The notes beneath the pieces are model-generated. The model searched no databases. It had not been told where the DNA came from and saw only the letters and a program-made list of their open reading frames with translations. The position numbers were made by a program, and so were the translations under genes. This document shows positions 43,838 through 55,975 of a DNA stretch of 64,000 nt, one piece after another. Origin of the DNA: Diphasiastrum complanatum (lineage: Eukaryota > Streptophyta > Lycopodiopsida > Lycopodiales > Lycopodiaceae); the NCBI GenBank assembly GCA_029204225.1, contig CM055111.1:29858790-29922789 (forward strand). Direction: 5' to 3'. Numbering within the stretch: the first letter of the stretch is position 1; each line of letters begins with the position of its first letter.

Positions 43838-46800
43838 TCAGCGGCCATCTGTAGAAGCAAATGAGTCAGCAAAACCAGTAGGCCTTGTTGGTATGCTTGT
43901 GTGTGTATCATCTAGAAAGCTTGTTGAGGAATTTTCCAGGGCCTGCCACCTCTTCAAAGCCTGGGGAAGAGTCATATCCAGATCAATACCGGCACTTTCT
44001 TCATTTTCAAAATCTGAAGGTTTCCACTGCTCCACCATAGGAGCCAAGACGTTGACTGCATGGCCCATATCAGGCCTCTGATAGGGCTCCCTGGCTGTGC
44101 AATGGCCCGCCAGCTCCGCAGTTATGCTAATACTAGCATAGGTTTCCTCTGTAAGCTCGATGGCCGTATCGATGGAGGTCCTGAAGGATTCTTTATTGGC
44201 ACTCATGCGCCTAAACCAAGTTACAAGGTGCATATTTTCTTCAGATTGTGTATCATCGATAGCTCTTCTCCCAGTGATGAGTTCCATTAGTACAACACCA
44301 AAGCTGAATACATCTGCCTTTGTTGTTACGCGACCAGTAACTGTAAATGTAAACGAGACACTTGTCAGCAATAAGACCGAATATCCATCCAGATTTTGGT
44401 AGAAATTCATAACATTCTCAAAGGCCTTGCAGTAACACGCAAGCTGGGAGAGAAAGAAGTATCTAATCAACTAGAATGGGTTTTATAAAAAACAAACTCA
44501 AAACGCTTTCTCTGGAAACAGGATTTCCAGATGCAATTGCATGCATTATACTTACGTAGAAACTGGAAGATAGCGAATATTTAATACTTGCATGCGTCAA
44601 ATATTGCTCTAAATATCACAGAGAAAGTAAAGGTGATAACGTTATAACCACATGCCATTGCTATAATATAGCTGAAATTACCTGCATATTCTGGAGCCAA
44701 ATACCCAAAAGTTCCAGCCAACCGAGTCTCAACTGATAGCTTTCCATCTGGAGCCAATTTGACCAATCCAAAATCTGAAACCTTTGCACGGAAATCATCA
44801 CCAAGTAATATGTTGGATGGTTTTAAGTCCCTGTGTATGAAGGACTTATGAGCAAGCCCATGAAGGTACTCCATTCCACGTGCAACATCGAGTGCAATCG
44901 ACAGACGCTGCTTCCAGCTCAATGGCTTCAATCCAAGACTCTCGTACTCAAAAAGATGCTGACTTAATGTGCCCTGGGGCATGTATTCGTACACCAGAAG
45001 CCTTTCATTGCCCTCAATACAGTACCCAAGAAGAGCAACCAAATGCCTATGGCGTACCTTGGTCAGCACAGCAATTTCTGCTTGAAACTCCTTTGATCCT
45101 TTATTGCTGACAACCGCTGCCTCCATTCTCTTCACTGCAATGTTTGTGCCATCATCTAGTTCACCTCTGTATACAACCCCAAAACCACCTCTTCCCAAGA
45201 TGGTTTGTTCGCTGAAATTCTTGGTTGCATTTCTCAGGACTTGAATGGAAATCAAAAGGTTTCCAGCCTCCACAACCTGAACTTCGCTGGGTCCACTGTT
45301 TGATCTACTATGCGACTGACTCGTGTTCCCATTAGTTCCATTACCAGCAACCACAATTTTCACCACCTCTGGATCACGGCCCGAGTCTCCAGGATGCACC
45401 ACAACAGTGTTTGGACCTTGTATTCTGATAAATCTTGATCTCCTTCTTCTGTATACAAGGCATCCAACAGCAATAAGAAGCACGATAGAAATGGCCCCCA
45501 CTAGAGCACCAACAATCCCTCCAACAGAAACCGAGGAGGACTTCGTTGAACCTCCTGAGGTGCTGTTGGTTGGTGTAGGTAGTGGACTGCTGCCTGATCC
45601 TCCACTAGAAGTTCCAGGTACAGGAGTGGGAGAACCACCACCAGGAGCAGCAGATGGTCCTGATGGAACATCATTCAATGGATTTCCAGTAGTATTGAGC
45701 GCAACTTGGGGGGGGAACACAGGAACTGGCTTAGAAAGGTTATTATTGCTCAGATCCACAGTCTTGAGCAACGGCAGTTTAGTTAGTGAAGTCGGAATTG
45801 TACCAGTAAGATTGTTGTCGTTCAGCTTTAGAGTCGTGAGACCTGTGAGATTGCCGAGTGCAGGAGAGATGGTGCCATTCAGCTTGTCGTTCACCAGTAC
45901 AAGATCAGAAACCGTGCCAGCGTTTCCCTTAGTGGTTGAAGCACAAGTAACACCGATCCATCCACCACATGGATCATTACCTATCCAAGATGAAACAAGC
46001 ACAGAAGGATAATTAACACCATCAAGAAATCCCAACAAACCCATCACTTGAGGATCGCAACCTACTCCAGGCGTCGCCTGACAAAAATTGTTTCCTGAAT
46101 AGACAAAGTTCACATTGCTTGGAAACTTGGGGATCGGCCCTACTAGCTGATTGTTCTTCACTGTAAAATTTCCAAGGGGCAAATTGACAAGGCCAGGAGG
46201 AATAATTCCCTCCAGTGCATTGTCATTAAGGCGAAGATCCTTCAAAGATATGGCATTGGTGAGACCTGCAGGTATCGGCCCAGTGAACCCATTCACCTGA
46301 AGCCAGAGCTGCGCCAGTGACTGCATCCCCCCCACGACATCGATCCGCCCACTCAAGACAGGACCTTGCTGATTGTTTGCCTGGAACTGAACCAGATTAG
46401 AGCTACTGAATGACGCAGGAAGACTGCCACCCAGGCGATTGTAAGCCACATTGAGGACTCTGAGGTTTGACATCTTCCCTAAGAAGTCAGGTATCGTTCC
46501 CGTCAGGCTTATGTTAGTGAGGGATAGAGTGTTAAGTTGCGTTGATCCTTGAATGTCAAATGGGAGCGACCAGCCATTTGTTCCATTTAGAGGATTATCA
46601 TCCAAATATAGATGCTGCAGGCTGGTTAGCCCAGAGAAAAAATCTCCTGGAATAATGTCAAAGCTGTTGCCTCCGAAGTATGCATCCGTTAGAGATGCAA
46701 GGCCTTTCAGAGAAGGTAACGATCCTGTGAAGCCATTGTTCTGCAGCTGCAAGGATTGCAGATTTGTGAGCGCATTCAAACCCGACGTCACTGTTCCCTG

Positions 46801-47049
46801 GAGATTAAGGCCAGACGCAAAGATAGCAGCAACGGAAGACCCTTCGCATCTCATATGAGCCCATTTGCTGCCGCAGGGATCGTTCCCACTCCAGCCCAAA
46901 GCTGATGGGTTCTTCACACCCTTGAGGAAATTCTGCAGCACTTGTAAGTCCCCAGCATCTGTCACCCCCGAAGCCGGCAACCACAGGAGTAGCAATATTG
47001 TCAAGCATAGCAATGGAGCTAACCTCCGGCTGCTATGCCTATGCTTCAT
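43838..47049 (-). CDS. TMK1-like: TMK1-type leucine-rich-repeat receptor-like kinase
   Basis: Minus strand, two exons: 47,049-44,682 and 44,340-43,838, together 2,871 bp or 956 residues, close to the usual TMK length. The ATG at 47,049 starts a signal peptide ([20 protein letters not shown]...). Next come an N-terminal Cys pair (residues 58-68), a first LRR block (about 75-320), a Cys-bearing island (323-369), a second short LRR block (about 380-450), a Pro/Ser/Gly-rich spacer, one transmembrane helix (about 508-532) followed by RRRR, and a kinase domain. The kinase has GRGGFGVVY (619-627), AVK (Lys640), HRDLKPSN (739-746), DFG (759-761) and [11 protein letters not shown]. Exon 2 supplies [20 protein letters not shown] to the C-terminus. 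All key catalytic residues are present. TMK proteins act at the plasma membrane in auxin and growth signalling (family knowledge). The split LRR region and the intron after APEYA are family marks. It is the only convincing host gene here, surrounded by retroelements but uninterrupted. Confidence 0.95.
44341..44681 (-). other. Intron of the TMK1-like gene
   Basis: 341 bp. The donor reads GCAG|GTAATT and the acceptor TTTACAG|TTACTGG on the minus strand. Joining gives [11 protein letters not shown] in phase, the expected kinase sequence. Confidence 0.93.
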
Positions 47050-48850
47050 CTCGCAAACTTATTGGCCTTAACTCAGTTCTTTTTAGAAAAAAGCAAGGCT
47101 CCGCAGCCGACTTTCTGGTTGTAGCCTCTCGTCACTGTCCACCGTCTTAAGATCTAACAATTTAAGTAAATGTAGTCCACTTTTTGGACTTTTGGATCCA
47201 ATGCTGCTTGTTTTTCTTCAGTTTTCAGTCGAAAAACATCCCCAAAGATACGATCCAAAGAGTTTGCTTCCTACCTATCTAATTTCATTCAAGATTTACC
47301 CAATGGTCCACTGACCAAAGCACCACCTCCTTCACGCCATCCCCGTTACTGCCTAATCATTCTAGTCTACTCAAATCTCCCCTCTTACACCAACAACAAC
47401 TCCAAATCTGCGGACTCTTTCTTTCTACAAACTCCGCTTCACCGCCACCAAAGCCCAAACCAAAACCCAACACAATCTACCCACTAAAATTGCTTGCCTC
47501 TTTGAATCCTTCCGCTCTCCCCACCTTCTCAACAGTTCCCAACAGTCACAGACAACCCAACACGCGGAGAGGCGCCCACATCCACCGTCTCAAACCACGC
47601 CACTCAGCCAGCTAGCAGTATAACACAAGCCGTCATCCTCAAACACACTCAAGCTCATACTCATACTCATACACACACACACACACACTCAAGCTCATAA
47701 TAGAGAAACAAACCATCAATCCACCGAAACAAACTAGCCAACGGATGATGAATCCACCAATCACTATAGCTTACAAAGCAGAAGGCTCTAGCTCAGCACT
47801 CAGCGCACTTATCAGTCGGATCATGAATGAACCAATAAGTATAGCCCAGAAAGCAGAAGGCTATAGCCCACAAAGCAGAAGGCTCTAGCTAAGCACTCAG
47901 CAGCACAGCACTCACGCAATCCTCACACTCTTGTAACTATTTGCTAATTTGCAGCAGAATCGCAGCATTATAGGAAGAATTTGTCGAATTGGTGCATGAT
48001 TATAGCAGTATTAGTGAGGGATTGACGCCTAACCCAAGCACTACCTCTCCAGCTCTGCTCTCCCTAGCCGCTAGGCTTCTCCTGCCGCTGCCTGGCCACC
48101 ACCAGCGAGGGCGAAGCTGGCCCAGTACCTTCCTCGCAGCCTCGCCATCGCCATAGCCGCGTAGACTAGAGCATTCACAGAAAACAGAGAGAACAAAAAA
48201 AAAAGCTTGGAGTTTCGCGCGAGCATTCTCCAAGGCGAGCATAACGGCTGATCTTCGCCACGTGTCTCACCAACCACGTGGCCTCGTCTCAATGGTTTTA
48301 TTATACACGTGGCAAAATCTGAACGTTTGTGCCAAGATCCAACGGTAGCGGGCTCAGGATTAGAAAGCGTTATTAAGGTACTCTGCCAGCCAGGGGTGAG
48401 GTACGAACGATGCGACAGCGACAGGTGACGTGGCGTCTGAACAAAGGTAAAACCAGAAAAATTGAAGGGCGGGATGTTCGATGACGGGGGCGGGCCCGTC
48501 GGGCTGAGTTTTACCGCGTGGGTAAAACGGTCCCTTACCACGTGTAGGCCTGCTTTTCCTTCGAATTTCTTATTTACTCGCAGTAAATGAAATACTTATC
48601 CCGCTGCACTGCCCTCGAGGTTATAAAATACAACCCCCCCTTATGCCCTAGGAGGCCCCACCAGCCATTATTTTTATTCGTTCCTCAAGACTCAAGGGCG
48701 GGGCCCATGGCCCCTGGGCCAGTGCTCAGGAGATCTCTTTTGAGTTATTCTTAAAAACTTGCATTTTATAGAACATCTTGGTTTTCTGAAGACTTTTACT
48801 TATAAAAAGGTATATATGCTAGTATAAAAAATCGTCAAACATTTTAGGAT
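47050..48850 (-). promoter_or_regulatory. Upstream region of the TMK1-like gene
   Basis: About 1.8 kb without a recognisable gene. The section at 48,000-48,600 is unusually GC-rich for the window and holds four CACGTG boxes. A 76-bp imperfect tandem repeat lies at 47,743-47,895 (units with aaagcagaaggct) and a short CA tract at about 47,665-47,687. Minus-strand reading frames at 48,000-48,541 look like chance frames in GC-rich DNA. The transcription start cannot be fixed from sequence. Confidence 0.55.
48259..48544. promoter_or_regulatory. G-box/ABRE cluster
   Basis: CACGTG occurs at 48,259-48,264, 48,275-48,280, 48,306-48,311 and 48,539-48,544. Two of these are followed by GC, giving the ABRE-like CACGTGGC. 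A GACGTGGC lies near 48,426. G-boxes bind bZIP and bHLH factors in plants. They sit 1.2-1.5 kb upstream of the kinase start codon. Confidence 0.6.
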
Positions 48851-51828
48851 TCCGATTTTTGAGAAAACTTGTGAGTGCCATTCTTATAGTTTGCCAATTT
48901 TCTTGAGCATTGCCTTGGGTGGCCATGGAACCCTAACTTTGATGGGAATTGCTTCATAGTCCCAACATTGGGACTTTGCAGGTTTATAGAATTTCTACAC
49001 CTTTCATACCACATAAATGTTAACAAAAAAGTAACCTCAAGCCAACCACAAAAACACCAAAATAACGTTAGATTTCATATGGGGGGCCTCATCACCCTAT
49101 GCACTCCCTCCATGTCAAGGAGCCTATACTTCATCTCCGAAACCCTAATCTCAATGAAACCCTAGAATTTCACGCCTTTTATTTTGAAGATCATGTTTAC
49201 TCATTTCAAGCTTTTTAGAGTTTGAATTGCAACGATATATATAAGCTTCTAATCAAAACTTGTTTTAGTTATGAGATTAAAAACACGCACGTGTCATTCA
49301 CCTGTGCTGGTTACATGGCCCAATAAAGCAGAAATCTTGTTTTGTCTATCACAACATACATCCTGGCTAAAAACTAAGAAAAAATCTATACCAAGAATTG
49401 TAAGGGCGATGATTCACTCCCTGACATAGTGCAAGGAGTGGATAATGTGCTAAGATTAAGCAAAGCTGGCCGTGTGAGAGGATCAACGTATTTTGCACCA
49501 TCACTGACAAGTCGGTGATGGTGCAGTCACCATCCAAGGGTGGTGGTGGGAGCTCCACCACCTCTCCCTTCTTCTCCCCATCTCTCCTATCATCATTGAT
49601 AGGAAGGCTCCAACACTGGCAGTGTAGAATACGATGATCTCTTGTGAGGTCCTCCAAAGGGTGGGTTAGTGCAAAATACATTGATCCCTTGCGAGGTCCT
49701 CTGGAGGGTAGGTCAAAGGGCCCTTTGAGTCTAATATTTAACGAAAACGTGTATGGATGTCACAAGAAGTTAATGGAGATTGGTGTTTTGGAAGCTCACA
49801 AGAGAAAATATCAAAAACATAAGCATGGCTCTGACAAGGCCCACCACATTGATGGCAACATCACTTTTGTTTTTGTCTTACATAGAAATGCATTTTATTT
49901 TTAACTTTTTTAGCAAAAGTTTGGGCAACCTTACACTTATATAACAAATATCAAATGAAAAGATTCTTTTATATTTTTTACCTTTCATTAAAAAAGACCC
50001 AACGAGGTTGGCTGAGTTGGTTAGTTTGAAATCCAAAGTATCTTTGGTCCTAGGTTTGAGCCTCCCCTTGGAAACCAAGGAGCATTAGGAAAGTATATAA
50101 TGTCTTAGGTATATGCAATTTCTTGATCCTTCCTTCTACCACCCATTTTCAACAATGAGATGATACGAGAGTTGGTGGGTTGGTTATAAACGACAAATAT
50201 CAATGGTATCAATAATCAAACAAAAACAGATGTAACTTTCCCAAAAAAATCATTCGTTATTGAGGACAGCAGATGTATGATTGTCTAAGACCTATTGAAA
50301 TCATATTGATAACTAGTCTTACAGTTGGTAGATAACCCCAAAAAAAAGTCGAATACGAAACCAACAGGTATCAAAAAAACAATATACTTGCCCAACACTA
50401 GATTGCCATCTTTTACACTTAGGAAAGGATTTTATGGTAACATTTTCACTAAATAACACAATTGCAAATGATGATGCTATTGGCCGAGTTGTTGTTGAAC
50501 ATTCTTAAACTCGGTCAAAAGTTGATTCTTTCTTAAGTTTAAAAGATGGTAAGGATGTTACTTTTTCATGGTTGAAAATCTTCTATGGGCCACACCATTT
50601 TGACTTTCTATGGTGGGTTGTAATATGCTTTGAAACTATGTCTACATATATCATATACTTCGATTTTCTTTGCGGCAAGTTGTGTTGCTCTTTATGCTTA
50701 TAATCAAACATTCCTTAGATATCTCAAAACATTCTCCAAATAATGACGGATGCAAATCTTCACATTGTTATTTTTTTACAAATAGAAACTTGTTTGGTTG
50801 TTATATGTATATCATGTACATCCCAAATTTGTCACAAATTGGCATAGCCTATAAGTAAGCCTAAGGGCTCCGAGATGTCTTACGTGCTCACACAACTATG
50901 ATTCGAGCCTAGTTCATCAACGCTACATGAACACTAGAAAATCCATTCTCCAATGCATACAAGGCTAGCAAGTAGCATGCCCCACAAGATATTGCTCATC
51001 AAATGGAGTCAATGAGGAGAATACAAACTCTTAACATGAGTTTGTGGCCAAGTCCACCAGGGGGCTAGCTATTCCGATGGTGGTTTCACATGAAGTTGAT
51101 GGGGCTAGTCATAGTTTTAAATCATTGCACTCCTAATGAATGTGAGAACTATCTATTGACAAGATCCTATGGGTACCTTGGAAGAAATCATTGGCATAGT
51201 TAGGAATCAAATCTTTAAAAGGAGAGGCTTGCCTAAAGGCTCAAATCATAAGAGTGACGAATGAAGTTCAACTTCAAAATTAGAAACATCATCTGACTTT
51301 GAAAATAGTTCTTATTCTGAGATTAAGAAAACAAATCACACTTAGGCTCTTCCTCTAAGTTAATTCAATCCAAGAACAACAATAAATCTTATGAAAATAA
51401 AATTGAGCATAAGACAATGAAGAACTTACTGAATGATGATTCCAAGAACTAATGAAAGAAAGATCAAGTGAATTTAACAAAGAATATGAGTGACCTCAAA
51501 GAGCAACTATCAACCCCCATAACCCAAAAAAAAAATCCCACAAACCATCTAAGCCAATGTTTTGTGCACTATCTATCGTTGGAATTTAAAATCCACTCCC
51601 AACCCTTCACATCACAACCAATAAGCATGTTGAATCCTAGCAAGATTCGAATATCTGCATTTTTGCTCATGATTTGAGCAATATGAAATCCATCAAATTT
51701 GATGCTCCATGTAGTCAAAATTCTTTAGAATTTCCTTCGAATTGCACTTGAGTATGGCTCGAATTTCATGCAAATTGTCTGTGAATATGCCTCAGAATTT
51801 ATTTGAACTATATTCGAATAATTTTTCG
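48851..51828. repeat. Tandem duplication, first unit (about 2.98 kb)
   Basis: The unit starts at ccgatttttgagaaaac and ends just before the same sequence recurs at about 51,825. Order inside: a cccaacattgggactttgca block, a GGTGG-rich block (49,500-49,620), a SINE-like stretch (49,990-50,100), and low-complexity reading frames with many stops. A minus-strand frame at 49,681-49,367 is also open in the second unit but resembles no protein family. No gene is recognised. It shows what the second unit looked like before the copia insertion. Confidence 0.85.
49990..50110 (+). repeat. Possible SINE-like segment
   Basis: gacccaacgaggttggctga... has an A-box-like ggctgagttggttag and a B-box-like taggtttgagcctcc about 40 bp apart, as in tRNA-derived SINEs. 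The same segment is in the second unit (52,970-53,039), where the copia element inserted right after the B-box. No target duplication for the SINE itself was recognised. Confidence 0.35.
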
Positions 51829-53039
51829 ATTTTTGAGAAAACTTGCCGGTTTGATTCCTATAGTTTGCCAGTTTTCCCGAGAACTGACCTGGGTGGCCAT
51901 GGAACTAACTCTAATGGGAATTGTTTCATAGTCCCAACATTGGGACTTTGCAGGTTTTTAGAATTTCTACATCATTCATGCCACATAAATGCTAACAAAA
52001 AAGTAACCACAAAAACACCAAAATAACATTAGATTTCATATGGGGGGGGGCTCATCACCCTATGCACTCCATCCACCATGTCAATGAGTGCCTATATTTC
52101 ATCTCCAAAACCCTAATCTCAATGAAACCCTAGAATTTCACGCCTTTCATATTGAAGATCATGTTTACTCATTTCAAGCTTTTTAGGGTTTGAATTGCAA
52201 CGATATATATAAGCGTCTAATCAAAACTGTGTTTTAGTTATGAGATTAAAAACATGCACGTGTCATTCACCTGTGCTGGTTACGTGGCCCAATAAAGCCA
52301 AAATCGTGTTTTGTCTATCACAACATACATCCTGGCTAAAAACTAAGAAAAAATCTATACCAAGAATTGCAAGGGCGATGATTCACTCTCTGACATAGTG
52401 CAAGGAGTGGATAATGTGCTGAGATTAAGCAAAGCTGGTCGTGTGAGAGGATCAACGTATTTTGCACCATCACTGACAAGTCGGTGATGGTGCAGTCACC
52501 ATCCAAGGGCGGTGGTGGGAGCTCCACCACCTCCCCCTTCTTCTCCCCATCTCTCCTGTCATCGTTGATAGGAAAGCTCCAACAATGGCAGTGTAGAATA
52601 CAATGATCTCTTGTGAGGTCCTCCAAAGGATGGGTTAGTCCAAAATACGCTGCGAGGTCCTCTAGAGGGTAGGTCAAAGGGTCCTTTGAGTCTAATTTTA
52701 ATGGAAACATGTATGGATGTCATGAGAAGTTCATGGAGATCAATGTTTTGGAAGCTCACAACTGAAAATATCCAAAACATAAGCATGGCCAAGGACCACC
52801 ACATTGGTGGCAACATCACTTTTGTTTTTGTCTTACATAGAAATGCATTTTATTTTTAACTCTTTTAACAAAAGTTTGGACAACCTTTACTCATATACCA
52901 CATATCAAATTGAATAAAACCCGTACTGAAAATATTCTTTTATATTTTTTACCTTTCATTAAAAAAGACCCAACGAGGTTGGCTCAGTTGGTTAGATTGA
53001 AATCCAAAGTTTCTTTGGTCCTAGGTTTCAGCCTCCCCT

Positions 53040-53283
53040 TGTTAGAAATCAATGATAAACTTCATTGTTATTGTTTACGATATATATTAATGTTGACAGC
53101 TGTTAAAAGCTGTAATTAGCCGTAGACTAGTCTATTAGTCTACTCGTAGGCTTTCTCTCTCTATCAGGGGGTTCATTTGTACATTTGACATTTAGGATGC
53201 AATAGTGTGATAGAGTGATTGTGTGTATTCTTCTTTTGCCTTCTTGTGGTGAGTGCTTGATGCTGCATATCTGATTATTGACA
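53040..53283 (+). repeat. 5' LTR of the chimeric copia element
   Basis: 244 bp, TGTTAGAAATC...ATTATTGACA, with primer site TGGTATCAGAGC at 53,284-53,295. Confidence 0.9.
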
Positions 53284-53468
53284 TGGTATCAGAGCTGCGA
53301 TAGTCCTGCGTGCCTGATCAGTGGATACAGCTTGTCACAGGCTCCACAATAAAGTGAGAAAGTCCTGACAAGAGGTGAAAGCTTGGAGAGACAAAAACAG
53401 TTGGAAGAAATTCTTCCTTGGTGTATTTTGCAGGTTTGGAGCTCAAAATCATCAATGGGGAACGAAGA

Positions 53469-53770
53469 CACAGTCCCGGAGGCATCAGAAAGGACAGGAC
53501 AGCATCAGACAGATTAAAAATCTGTTGAGTTCAGATTTTTACAATACTTTCTAGTTGTTGTGAAAAGCACAGTCCCGGAGGCATCAGAAAGGCCAGGGCA
53601 GCATCAGACAGATTGAAATATGCTGAGTGGGGAGATTTTTACAGTACTTCCTAGTTGTTGTGAAAAGCATAGTCCCGGAGGCATCAGAAAGGCCAGGGCA
53701 GTATCAGGCAAATTGAAAATATGTTGAGTGGGGGGAGATTTTTACAATACTTCCTAGTTGTTGTGGAAAG
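53469..53770 (+). repeat. Three tandem copies of a ~100-bp repeat in the copia leader
   Basis: Units at 53,469-53,567 (99 bp), 53,568-53,667 (100 bp) and 53,668-53,770 (103 bp). Each begins cacagtcccggaggcatcag or cat- and ends ttgttgtg(a/g)aaag. The last two are closer to each other than to the first. Confidence 0.95.
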
Positions 53771-54030
53771 TGCCATTTGTGTGAGAGGTTTGCCAAGAAA
53801 TCTCTCATTTGTTTGTTTGGGGTACCGCAAATCACACCAGACAGTGTCTAGTACTATTATTCAAAGTTAGGAGGCTTCATACTTTTCACCTTACTGATCT
53901 CTGTCTTTTGAACGATCACACATTTCGAAATCTTTGCAAAGAGGAGGTGGCAGAGCTGCCACGCCGAAGTGGAGAATATAGAATATTCCCTCTAAAATTT
54001 CTTATATTTCCTCTACTTTTCATCTTGTCC

Positions 54031-54190
54031 GTACCAGTATCGGATCGACGTGCCAGAGGTAAAGAAAACCAAGAGCAGTCGTACATCCGCGCGTCATACT
54101 GATATCGCATATCAGTACCGATATCGGATCAATGTTTTAGAGGTAAAGAGAATCTCGAGCAGTCGTGCACCCACGCGTCGTACCGATATC
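54031..54190. repeat. Two imperfect ~82-bp repeats with ATATCGG-type palindromes
   Basis: Both units contain taccgatatcggatc- or tatcggatcgacg-like starts, agaggtaaagaraa, gagcagtcgtrcaycc and gcgcgtcrtac. They lie between the copia leader and the inserted retroelement fragment. Confidence 0.8.
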
Positions 54191-54195
54191 TTTTG

Positions 54196-55974
54196 GTTAG
54201 ATCCAGTTGGAGTCTAGTTGCACTACATGTGGACAGATTCTTGGGAAGCTATCAGTGGGTAATGGATACTTGGTGATCAGATGGTACAGGAGGGTACAAG
54301 GTTCTGGAGCTATCCTACCTGATATGTTATGGATTGTGGATGAGTTATTCATCACGATAGTGGATCTAGTTTGCATTTGCTTTGTGGACGCTATGATGGA
54401 TGTTGTGGGGAGATAGGCTCCTTGGTGGGAGGCCTATGTAAATCAGAGTTGGCAACGTCAAGCATGGAAAGTTGAACCTACATGGGATGTAGAATAGACA
54501 GATCATCATCAGTATCTCTGGGAGATAGGCGAGCTACTCAGATATAGCCTATGGTGAGGTTTGTGTACATTCATTCGTTGAGTCCTTGGTAGACTCTTGT
54601 GCTTGGAGCATGGGGAATGGATGGGGATCAGCTTTCAGGACTTATTGGATAGGATGTCAGGGCAAAGCGGCTTGGAGCATAGTTTTGTTTGGGAGATACA
54701 TCAGGGATGAGGCTTGGAGCACTCTTTGATTCGAGATGGTTGATCTAGGATGATGTATGAGGACATCTATGTGATATGCTTGGACATGAGGGCATCTTGG
54801 TTACAGGTGCAGGCCATGGTTGAGGACCTGATTTGGTGACCAGTGGTGTAGCAGCGGATCTATAGGTGGCACATGTGTTGATATGACAGGATACCACTTA
54901 TGGACAGGCCTTGGTCATGTATTTGACGCTTTATCATTCGTGTTGGTTTGCATGAGTGTGTGTGGGCTTGCATGTTGACTTTTCACGAGATTTTAGATCT
55001 GAGTCAGAGTTGTATGTGGTTGTGCATTTGCTACATCAGAAACAAAGTAGTCATTTTATACTCATTGACTTGTCATTGTCTACTAGTTGTCTATCTAGTG
55101 AGGGTATAATCTTATGGTGGCAGTAAGATTTCCTCATGTTGAGCCTCAGTTGCTCATTTATGTCAGCTTTACAGGTCTGTGCTTGTAAGTGTCTGATAGG
55201 ATGTCAACCTAGCTAGATGGAGGATGTAAGTCTCATGGTGGCAGTGGGATTTTCTCAGTTTGAGCCATGTCGCTCATGTGGTCCACTTGTGGTCAAGTTG
55301 GATTGGAGACGAGTTAGTTGGTCGAGAGTATGGTAGACTCTCTATATGAGCATTGTGTTTGCATGATACTTTGTGAGTCAAACCTGGTGGTTTGTTGGTG
55401 TGCTTGAGTGCGAGTCAAGTACATGGTAGATATGATATGCATAACATCTTTTGGACACTCCAGACGTTGCTGCAATATATTGTTTTTTACTCTTATCACA
55501 TTTGAGCTTAAGGGAGAGAGTTAGAAATCAGTTTTGATCTGATTCATTAGTAAAAGCTCTAAATGTGATGATGTAATTAGTGTACAGTTTATTTGGTTTA
55601 CTATATATGGTTGTGTTTGGGACATGACCCGTTAGGATATATTGATCAGGCACTGATCCCGTAGCCGGCTACTTGGGTTAGCCAGGTAGCCACACGTAGG
55701 AAGAAATTAGCCTGTACATTGATTTTGAGTTCATTATGCTATACTCGGGGGCATGTCCTGGGTTTGTCAGTATATGTGGCCATATTGGGCCTAACTCTAG
55801 TTTGGCTGGTGGTAGGCCAGTTTAGTGACACATGTTGAGCCCATGCGGCTTGGTGATTGGCTATATGTATAGTGTTTCTTCATAATAGACTTAACTTTTG
55901 TTGTGCCATCTTTGAGAGCTTGTGAGGAGTGGCTATGGTGATTGTGTGATGTGATCTACATACTGCACTAGATC
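54196..55974 (+). mobile_element. 3'-end fragment of the AG...CT element inside the chimeric copia
   Basis: It is homologous to about 13,714-15,345: the start gttagatccagttggagtct is shared, then the interior, the purine tract and LTR sequence from 55,519 (AGTTAGAAATC). The LTR copy stops at tagatc about 12 bp short of its end, where copia pol begins. Compared with the 9.7-15.4 kb copy there is an extra ~115-bp segment at about 54,650-54,770. Confidence 0.9.
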
Positions 55975-55975
55975 A

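Noticed and set aside
44880-46012. Plus-strand frames inside the kinase gene
   Set aside because: Antisense shadows of the kinase exon; no independent support.
48000-48541. Overlapping minus-strand reading frames of 80 and 156 codons upstream of the kinase
   Set aside because: They lie in a GC-rich, stop-poor stretch with G-boxes; composition is not protein-like, and no domain or start context supports them.
48600-48660. Plus-strand promoter at ggttataaaatac
   Set aside because: A good TATA-like string, but no gene follows on the plus strand.
49367-49681. Minus-strand frame of 104 codons, also open in the duplicated unit (52,336-52,710)
   Set aside because: Kept open in both copies, but amino-acid changes look unconstrained, it overlaps low-complexity GGTGG DNA, and it has no recognisable domain. 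The duplication explains the sharing.
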